The notes under the pieces are model-generated. The model saw nothing but the letters and a program-made list of their open reading frames with translations, was not told the DNA's origin and made no database searches. From assembly GCA_036015235.1 (NCBI GenBank), contig CP107926.1, forward strand, positions 1,674,001 through 1,738,000: a stretch of DNA of 64,000 nucleotides. The letters run 5' to 3'. Below are positions 58,878 through 64,000 of this stretch, piece by piece. Origin of the DNA: Streptomyces sp. NBC_00433. GTDB lineage: Bacteria > Actinomycetota > Actinomycetes > Streptomycetales > Streptomycetaceae. The position numbers were made by a program, and so were the translations under genes. The stretch's first letter is position 1. Each line of letters starts with the position of its first letter.

Positions 58878-61075
58878 CGCACCCCCACCTCGCTCCGGTC
58901 CGCGCCGCCATCGTCCGGGCCGCCACCGTCCAGGGCACCGGCCGGCGGCTGCGCCTCCCTCAGCGTGCCACCGCGCACGACCACCTCCCTGTCGCAGACG
59001 TCCACTGCCGAGCGGCGATGCGCGAGCATGATCACCGTCACCCCGCGGCGGCGCAGCCGGGCGAACAACTCCCGCTCCACTGCGCGGTCGAGAGCGCCGG
59101 TGGCCTCGTCGAGGATCAAGACCGAGGGGTCGGTGAGGAGGGCGCGGGCGACCTCCAGCCGCTGCCGCTCACCGCCGCTGAAGTTGTCCCCGCCCTCGGT
59201 CACGACGGCGGCGTGCGGACCGCCGCGGCGGGCGATCACCTCGTCGAGGCAGGCGTCGTGCAGCGCGCGGTCGAGGGCCCCGGGGGCGGTGTCGTCGTCC
59301 CACAGCGTGAGGTTGTCGGCGACGGTGCCCGCGAACAGCTCGATGTTCTGGTCGACCCAGGCGACGCTGCGCACGAGCACGCCGCGCGGCCAGCTGCGCG
59401 CCGGCCGGCCGTCCAACAGCACCTGTCCGTCCTGGGGTTGGAGCACGCCCGCCAGCAGCCGGGCCAGACTCGTCTTGCCCGCGCCGGTCGGGCCCGTGAC
59501 GGCCAGCCACTCCCCCGCGCGGACGGTCAGGTCCACGTCGCGCAGGGCGGGCCGGGCGGGGTTGTACCCGGTCGTCACACGCTCCAGCCGCAGGTGTCCG
59601 GCGAGCCGTTCCCCGGTGTCCTCACCCACCTCACGGACCGCGCCCACATCGCTGCGCTCACCCAACAGGTCATCCAGGACGTCGAGTTGGGTACGTAGCC
59701 CCGGGATCTGGAGCAGTCCGAGCACGACCGCGGACGCCGCGGCGACGAAGGACCCGGTCAGGCTCTGGATGGCGAAGAGGGAGCCGAAGGTCATGTGTGT
59801 CGCCAAGATCCGGGGCGCGGAGACGAGGGCCACCGCGCCTGCGGCACCGACCGCGAGGACCGCTGCGGCGCTGTTGATGCCCTGCTGCTGCCGGGTGTGC
59901 AGCGCGCTCGCGCGGACCGCGACGGCGTGCCGCGAGGTCCAGTAACCGACCACCTCGGCCTCCCCTCCACTTCCCTTGACCGCGTCGATCGACCGCATCG
60001 CAGCGAAGCCGACGGCGTCGCGGCGCATGGTGAGCCGCTGCTCGATCACGGCTGCGGCCGCCTGCCGGCGCCAGCTGAACACCGGGATCGCGACGGCGAG
60101 CAGGCCCAGGCCGACCGCGGTCAGACCGACCACCCGGTCCTCGTGCACCATCACCACGCCGATCAGGGTCGCGTTGACCACGGCGGCGAGTCCCGGCACG
60201 ACCTGGTAGGTCAGGCCCTGCGCGAAGGCGTCCGCGGACTGCACACGGCTGGCCATCGCCCCCGGCTCGCGGCGCAGCAGCGCGGCGCCCTCGATGTGCA
60301 GCAGTCGCCACACCAAGTCGACCGACAGCGTCAGCGACTGCCGGATCTGGAACCTGCCGAGTATCTGGTTGAGCGCGGCGGCCACTCCCCCGGACAGCAC
60401 GCCCGTCGCCAACAGCGCCGCGCCGAGTTGCAGTTGTCCGGCCGAGCCGCCGGCAAGCAGCGCGCCGGCCAGCAGCTTGAGCACCATCGCGAGCGCCAGT
60501 CCGGCCGCGCATGCCACCAGGCTGAGCAGGACCGCGACGAGCACCCCGGTCCACTGCCCGGCGAGCAGCCCGGCGATCCGGCGCAGTGTGCCGGCCCGCG
60601 CGCCGCCGGGCCGGAAGTGCGGGCCTGGTCCGGCGACCAGCACGATGCCGCTCAGGTCGGGGGCGAGGTCGGCGACCGATCGGCGGTGCCGGCCGAGCGC
60701 GGGGTCGACCAGGGTCGCCGTGCCGCCGGACACGCCCTCCAGCACCATGAAATGACGGTCCCTCAGATGAACGATGACCGGCAGCGGGAGGTCGGCAAGG
60801 CCGGTGACCTCCGCACGGCCGTCGCGCCACGTGGTGGTCACCCGCACGGCCCGTGCGGCGAGACCGTATCCGCGCGCGGCGCGCACCAGCGTGAGCGCGT
60901 CCACGCCGTCCCGTGACGCGCCGGTCGCCTCCCGCAGTTCGCGCAGCGAGACCCGGCGGCCGTGGCAGGCGAGCACGGACGCGAGGCACGCGGGAGCGCA
61001 GTCCGTCTCCTCGGTCTGCGGCACGTACGGCACACGGCGGGCGCGGCGGCCGAGCGCGAGGGGCGCAGAGCGCAT
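58874..61075 (-). CDS. NHLM-type ABC transporter 1 with C39 leader peptidase
   Basis: 733 residues from ATG 61075 (overlapping the HlyD stop by 1 nt). The N-terminal C39 peptidase has Gln-Thr-Glu-Glu-Thr-Asp-Cys-Ala-Pro-Ala-Cys (catalytic Cys26), Asp-Arg-His-Phe-Met-Val-Leu (His) and Leu-Val-Asp-Pro-Ala-Leu-Gly (Asp). Six helices and an ATPase follow with Gly-Pro-Thr-Gly-Ala-Gly-Lys-Thr, Phe-Ser-Gly-Gly-Glu-Arg-Gln-Arg and Val-Leu-Ile-Leu-Asp-Glu-Ala-Thr. It should cleave the precursor after its Gly-Gly and export the mature peptide. The Gly-Gly at the end of the NHLP leader (63669 gene) is its expected site. Confidence 0.93.
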   Translation of the reverse strand: MRSAPLALGRRARRVPYVPQTEETDCAPACLASVLACHGRRVSLRELREATGASRDGVDALTLVRAARGYGLAARAVRVTTTWRDGRAEVTGLADLPLPVIVHLRDRHFMVLEGVSGGTATLVDPALGRHRRSVADLAPDLSGIVLVAGPGPHFRPGGARAGTLRRIAGLLAGQWTGVLVAVLLSLVACAAGLALAMVLKLLAGALLAGGSAGQLQLGAALLATGVLSGGVAAALNQILGRFQIRQSLTLSVDLVWRLLHIEGAALLRREPGAMASRVQSADAFAQGLTYQVVPGLAAVVNATLIGVVMVHEDRVVGLTAVGLGLLAVAIPVFSWRRQAAAAVIEQRLTMRRDAVGFAAMRSIDAVKGSGGEAEVVGYWTSRHAVAVRASALHTRQQQGINSAAAVLAVGAAGAVALVSAPRILATHMTFGSLFAIQSLTGSFVAAASAVVLGLLQIPGLRTQLDVLDDLLGERSDVGAVREVGEDTGERLAGHLRLERVTTGYNPARPALRDVDLTVRAGEWLAVTGPTGAGKTSLARLLAGVLQPQDGQVLLDGRPARSWPRGVLVRSVAWVDQNIELFAGTVADNLTLWDDDTAPGALDRALHDACLDEVIARRGGPHAAVVTEGGDNFSGGERQRLEVARALLTDPSVLILDEATGALDRAVERELFARLRRRGVTVIMLAHRRSAVDVCDREVVVRGGTLREAQPPAGALDGGGPDDGGADRSEVGVR

Positions 61076-62121
61076 CAGTGGCCCCCCACCAGCGCGTCGA
61101 TCGGCCGTACGGACCCGGTGCGCACGTCGGCGACCAGCGGGATGAGCGCGGGGACCTCGGAGGACTCCTGACCGCTCAGCGCGAGGCGCGCGGAGCCGGT
61201 CACGCCGAGGGCCCGCATCGACACGGTGACCAGCCGGTACGGTCCGTCACCGGACACGGCGAGCCGAGCGGGCAGGCCGCCGAGCATGCGGCTGATCTCG
61301 CTCCCGGTCATCGGATAGCTCCCGATGCCGCTCACCGTGCCGTCCACGGTGACCACGGAGTCGCCCGAGGACAGCCGCGCGGTCACGGAGGAACCGGCGG
61401 CAGCCGGGTAGCCCCGGTCGGCCCTGACGAAGAGCCAGCCGGTGAGGCCGCCGTCGCTGAGGTCGACCGACACGACCGGCGTCCCCGGCGCCACCGCCGT
61501 GCCGGGCGCGGACACCACGCCGAGCACTGTGCCCTCGGCGGTCGCCGTGACGGGGCTGCGGCGCCCGGACGCGGTCTGCACGACGGCGACCTTCTCGCCG
61601 CGCCGCACCGCCTGTCCGGGCTGCACCGCGACGCTGACGACGGTGCCGGCGGCGGGTGCGGGCACCGGGCTCGGGCCGTCGCCGTGCACGAGGACGCCGG
61701 TGAGGTGCACGGAGCTGGGCACGGTCCCGAACACCGACCAGCTCACCAGGCCGAACAGCGCGACGAGGATCACGCTCAGGGCCAGGGCGTAGCCGCTCGG
61801 CACCAGCCGGATCCGTTCTCCGGCGGTGCGGGCGGCGAGGGCGAGGCGTCCGTCCACTGCGGCATCGGTGTCGTCGTCCAGGTCTTCGTCCGGGTCGCCT
61901 GCGAGGTCCGGGCCTGTGTCCGGGTCTGGTTCGGGACGGAGGGTGCCGTCGGCCCCGTCCGCGGCGGTTCGGGGGCGCTCGGCACCGTCGGTCGCGTCGG
62001 AGCGGCGGGGCGGCGGCTCCGCCCGTCCTGCCGGTCGTCCGGGCGCTCGGACCCGCCCGGACCGGGCATCGTCCGGCGCGGGTGGGAGGACGGGCAGCCC
62101 CTTCTCGGCCGTATCGGCCAT
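61075..62121 (-). CDS. HlyD-like membrane fusion protein (NHLM export)
   Basis: 348 residues from ATG 62121 (GGAG 8 nt upstream); a GTG at 62130 inside the P450 end is an alternative. A disordered acidic/Pro-rich N-terminus of about 90 residues is followed by one transmembrane helix (Tyr-Ala-Leu-Ala-Leu-Ser-Val-Ile-Leu-Val-Ala-Leu-Phe). Then biotinyl-lipoyl-like half-motifs occur (Pro-Ala-Pro-Ala-Ala-Gly-Thr-Val-Val-Ser-Val-Ala-Val-Gln-Pro-Gly-Gln-Ala-Val and Thr-Ala-Glu-Gly-Thr-Val-Leu). In a Gram-positive it links the two ABC proteins to the outside of the membrane. Confidence 0.85.
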   Translation of the reverse strand: MADTAEKGLPVLPPAPDDARSGRVRAPGRPAGRAEPPPRRSDATDGAERPRTAADGADGTLRPEPDPDTGPDLAGDPDEDLDDDTDAAVDGRLALAARTAGERIRLVPSGYALALSVILVALFGLVSWSVFGTVPSSVHLTGVLVHGDGPSPVPAPAAGTVVSVAVQPGQAVRRGEKVAVVQTASGRRSPVTATAEGTVLGVVSAPGTAVAPGTPVVSVDLSDGGLTGWLFVRADRGYPAAAGSSVTARLSSGDSVVTVDGTVSGIGSYPMTGSEISRMLGGLPARLAVSGDGPYRLVTVSMRALGVTGSARLALSGQESSEVPALIPLVADVRTGSVRPIDALVGGH

Positions 62122-62122
62122 A

Positions 62123-63598
62123 TCAGGCACTCCGTTCGCGGGTAAGGGGGTCAGCGGCGTGCGGGACCGGGCGTACGGGGAGGTACGCGTAGCCGTTCAC
62201 AGGGGCGTGCCGGTGCGGCCTCGCTCCCGGGAGCAGGTCCACCCGGGCGCAGCGGGCGGCGAGATGGCGCAACACGGCCGCCCCGACGAGGTCGGCGTGA
62301 TGGCGGCCGAGGCAGACGTGCTTGCCGTGCCCGTAGGCCAGCGCGCCGTCCTGCCGGGCCCGGGGGTCCGGTGCTCCGGGCGGGCCCGGCGCGCGCTCGG
62401 CGTCCTCGGCGACCGCGGCGGCCAGCAGGACGACGGCGGTCCCGCCGAGGGCCAGTCGGCTGCCGCCGATGGTGACGGGACAGCCGGCCCGCCGGGCCAG
62501 CATGCGCAGCGGCGGTTCTGTGCGCAGGGCGGCGCGGAACGCGTCGAGGGCGGTGGCCGGTCGCGCGCGCACGGCCGCGAGCCACGCCGGGTCCGCGGCG
62601 ACCACGCGTACGGCCTGCACCAGGGCCTGGCTCAGCGTCTCCAGACCATTGACGAGCAGCAGCACGAACAGCCCCACGGCTTCGTGCGGTCGAATGTTTC
62701 CCGCGCGCGAGGCCGCCGCGATCGCATGGAGCGGGCCGTCGGCCGCCTCGGCGATGGCGCGCTCGGCGTACCCGCGCAGTCGGGCCGTCCCGGCCACGAC
62801 GGCCCGCTCGACGTCGGGTGCCACGCCGCCGGTCTGCTGTGGGCTGAGCTGGTCGCGCAACAGCTGTGCCCAAGAGATGAGTTGCGGCTCGTCCTCGACG
62901 GGCAGCCCCATCGTCATGCGGGCCAGCCGGATCGGCAGCGGGTCCGCGAAGGCTGCGACGAGGTCGAACCCGGCCGGTGCCGGCATGTGTTCGGCGGCCA
63001 CCGGGCCGGACGCGCCTTCGGATCCGGAGCCGGTCACGCCCGCCGCGGAAACGGAGCCGGAGCCTGCCGACACGGCCTCATCCCAGGTCCGCTCGACAAG
63101 CGCGGTGATCGCGGGTCCCGTCGCCTGCGCCGCTCCACGCGAGAAGTACGGCGCGACCACCTGGCGCAGCCGCGCGTGCGACGTGCCGTCCTGAAGGCTG
63201 AACATGGCGTGGTAGAGCGCGTCGATCTCGCCGACGGGGCTGACCCGTACGGCGGGCACGGCGGGTTCGTCGGAGCCGACGAGCAGCCGCGGGTCCGCGA
63301 GCAGCGCCCGCGCCTCGCGCGCTGCGGTGACCACGGTCAGACCGGGCGCGACGGCCACCACCGGTGCGACGCGGGCCAGTTCGGCGGGCGTGCGGTGGAA
63401 GGTCCCGCCCACCGGGGCGCGGTCTCCCCGCAACCGCGCCATGATCTCGCCGACCGCGTGCAGCCGTTCGGCGTCGTCGCCCGGAAGGACCGTGTTGGCT
63501 GCGGCGGCAGGGCCGACAGCCGCACCCGCACCACCGTCCTTACCCGCCCCGTCCTCCGAACTCGCCCGGCTGCCTTCGGTGTTCGCCGTGCCCGCCAT
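62123..63598 (-). CDS. Cytochrome P450 of the RiPP operon
   Basis: 491 residues from ATG 63598 (AGGAG upstream). The K-helix ExxR is Glu-Pro-Pro-Leu-Arg; the heme loop is Tyr-Gly-His-Gly-Lys-His-Val-Cys-Leu-Gly-Arg with the ligand Cys near residue 430 (the usual Phe-Gly is Tyr-Gly here). The I-helix reads Leu-Val-Asn-Gly-Leu-Glu-Thr-Leu-Ser, with Asn in place of the usual Ala/Gly before Gly, as in P450s that handle unusual substrates. A Gly/Ala/Ser-rich N-terminal tail (1-35) and an insertion near 205-225 are probably disordered. First gene after the precursor; it most likely hydroxylates or cross-links the modified peptide. Confidence 0.92.
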   Translation of the reverse strand: MAGTANTEGSRASSEDGAGKDGGAGAAVGPAAAANTVLPGDDAERLHAVGEIMARLRGDRAPVGGTFHRTPAELARVAPVVAVAPGLTVVTAAREARALLADPRLLVGSDEPAVPAVRVSPVGEIDALYHAMFSLQDGTSHARLRQVVAPYFSRGAAQATGPAITALVERTWDEAVSAGSGSVSAAGVTGSGSEGASGPVAAEHMPAPAGFDLVAAFADPLPIRLARMTMGLPVEDEPQLISWAQLLRDQLSPQQTGGVAPDVERAVVAGTARLRGYAERAIAEAADGPLHAIAAASRAGNIRPHEAVGLFVLLLVNGLETLSQALVQAVRVVAADPAWLAAVRARPATALDAFRAALRTEPPLRMLARRAGCPVTIGGSRLALGGTAVVLLAAAVAEDAERAPGPPGAPDPRARQDGALAYGHGKHVCLGRHHADLVGAAVLRHLAARCARVDLLPGARPHRHAPVNGYAYLPVRPVPHAADPLTRERSA

Positions 63599-63624
63599 CG
63601 ATCACTCCTAACTGCGCGTGAGGT

Positions 63625-63653
63625 GGTCGGACGCGGGGGGCCCGCGTCCGACC
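63625..63653 (-). terminator. Perfect hairpin between precursor and P450 (attenuator candidate)
   Basis: GGTCGGACGCGGG (63625-63637) and CCCGCGTCCGACC (63641-63653) form a perfect 13-bp stem with a 3-nt loop, 15 bp after the precursor stop. There is no U tract. As in other RiPP operons it could reduce readthrough so that precursor exceeds enzymes, and protect the precursor mRNA. Confidence 0.7.
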
Positions 63654-63668
63654 GTGATGTGCCGCCGG

Positions 63669-63956
63669 TCAGCAGGCCGTCATGACCGAGCCGATGCAGG
63701 CGATGGTCGTCGCCGAGCTGCAGCAGGGGGGCGCGAGACCGCCGACCGTGCTGAGCAGGCCCAGCGCCTCGTCGTCGATCTCCTCCACCGGCGCGGCCGG
63801 CACCTCCAACGGCTCCGCCGACGCGATGCCGCGCTCAGCGAGCACCGCCAGCGGCTCGGCCGCGTAGCGCGCCGCGAGGTCGCCGTCGCTCCACACATCG
63901 GCCACCAGTGCGCCGAAGCGGCGCCGTTCCTCCGAACTCAGTTGAACCTCGCTCAT
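63669..63956 (-). CDS. NHLP-leader RiPP precursor peptide (azole/dehydro-amino-acid hybrid candidate)
   Basis: 95 residues from ATG 63956 (a second ATG four codons earlier). Residues 1-73 form a nitrile-hydratase-like leader (Ser-Glu-Glu-Arg-Arg-Arg-Phe-Gly-Ala-Leu-Val-Ala-Asp-Val-Trp, Tyr-Ala-Ala-Glu-Pro-Leu-Ala-Val-Leu, Val-Glu-Glu-Ile-Asp-Asp-Glu-Ala-Leu) ending Ser-Thr-Val-Gly-Gly. The 22-residue core begins Leu-Ala-Pro-Pro-Cys-Cys-Ser-Ser-Ala-Thr-Thr, continues Ile-Ala-Cys-Ile-Gly-Ser and ends Val-Met-Thr-Ala-Cys. It holds four Cys, three Ser and three Thr. All modification genes follow on the same strand. Cys are candidates for thiazoles (YcaO, SagB) and Ser/Thr for Dha/Dhb (LanM-like). 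Confidence 0.9.
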   Translation of the reverse strand: MSEVQLSSEERRRFGALVADVWSDGDLAARYAAEPLAVLAERGIASAEPLEVPAAPVEEIDDEALGLLSTVGGLAPPCCSSATTIACIGSVMTAC

Positions 63957-64000
63957 CGCACATCCCATCTGTGGTGGGGACGCCCGGACCGCGCTCGGTC

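Overview
The window is high-GC DNA with frequent GTG starts, ATGA/GTGA stop-start overlaps, actinobacterial insertion sequences and a very large LuxR-type (LAL) regulator. All of this points to Streptomyces or a close relative, most likely a chromosome arm or an accessory island. No database search was possible, so family names come from reading motifs.

Layout. (1) 1-6.2 kb: surface-glycan genes, namely a polytopic glycosyltransferase-like protein on the minus strand, a divergent GT2-GtrA fusion and a polytopic membrane protein, followed by a decayed membrane-protein gene. (2) 6.2-12.3 kb and 16-24 kb: insertion-sequence graveyards. IS3, IS630, ISAs1, IS1380, IS110, IS1182 and three complete copies plus several ends of one rve/integrase-core IS (called IS-A here) are nested in each other. 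Small host genes survive between them: an XRE-Uma2 pair, a hypothetical protein and a membrane protein. (3) 12.3-15.7 kb: a tight four-gene operon with an ESX-like small protein broken by an in-frame stop, a DUF1023-type alpha/beta hydrolase, and two paralogous small proteins, one cytosolic and one lipoprotein. (4) 23.9-30.1 kb: an Mrr-like nuclease convergent with a 1,870-residue TPR-CHAT protein, a candidate defence pair. (5) 30.2-32.0 kb: an IS3 carrying a truncated group II intron, plus IS701 and IS-A debris.

(6) 32.1-41.0 kb: a class III lanthipeptide cluster. Four precursor genes (two of them 193-bp tandem duplicates of a third) feed a LanKC synthetase, followed by an ABC transporter. 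A divergent 1,051-aa LAL regulator is the likely switch. (7) 41.3-49.5 kb: IS1182 inserted in IS3 with a 9-bp duplication, a stand-alone condensation-domain protein, an IS-A copy abutting a broken LuxR gene, and fragments of kdpD and a beta-helix protein. (8) 49.52-49.62 kb: the 3' half of a tRNA-Pro gene with its terminator, which looks like an integration scar (att site).

(9) 49.6-64.0 kb: the most interesting region, one minus-strand operon reading precursor - P450 - HlyD-like - C39-peptidase ABC - second ABC - LanM-like dehydratase - fused E1/YcaO cyclodehydratase - SagB-type azoline dehydrogenase. The precursor has an NHLP-type leader ending in Gly-Gly and a 22-residue Cys/Ser/Thr-rich core. 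The LanM cyclase half lacks the usual zinc ligands. The predicted product is a peptide with both azoles and dehydro-amino acids, further oxidised by a P450 and exported with leader removal by an NHLM-type transporter. I could not match this gene combination to a known compound. The right-hand edge of the cluster may lie beyond the window.
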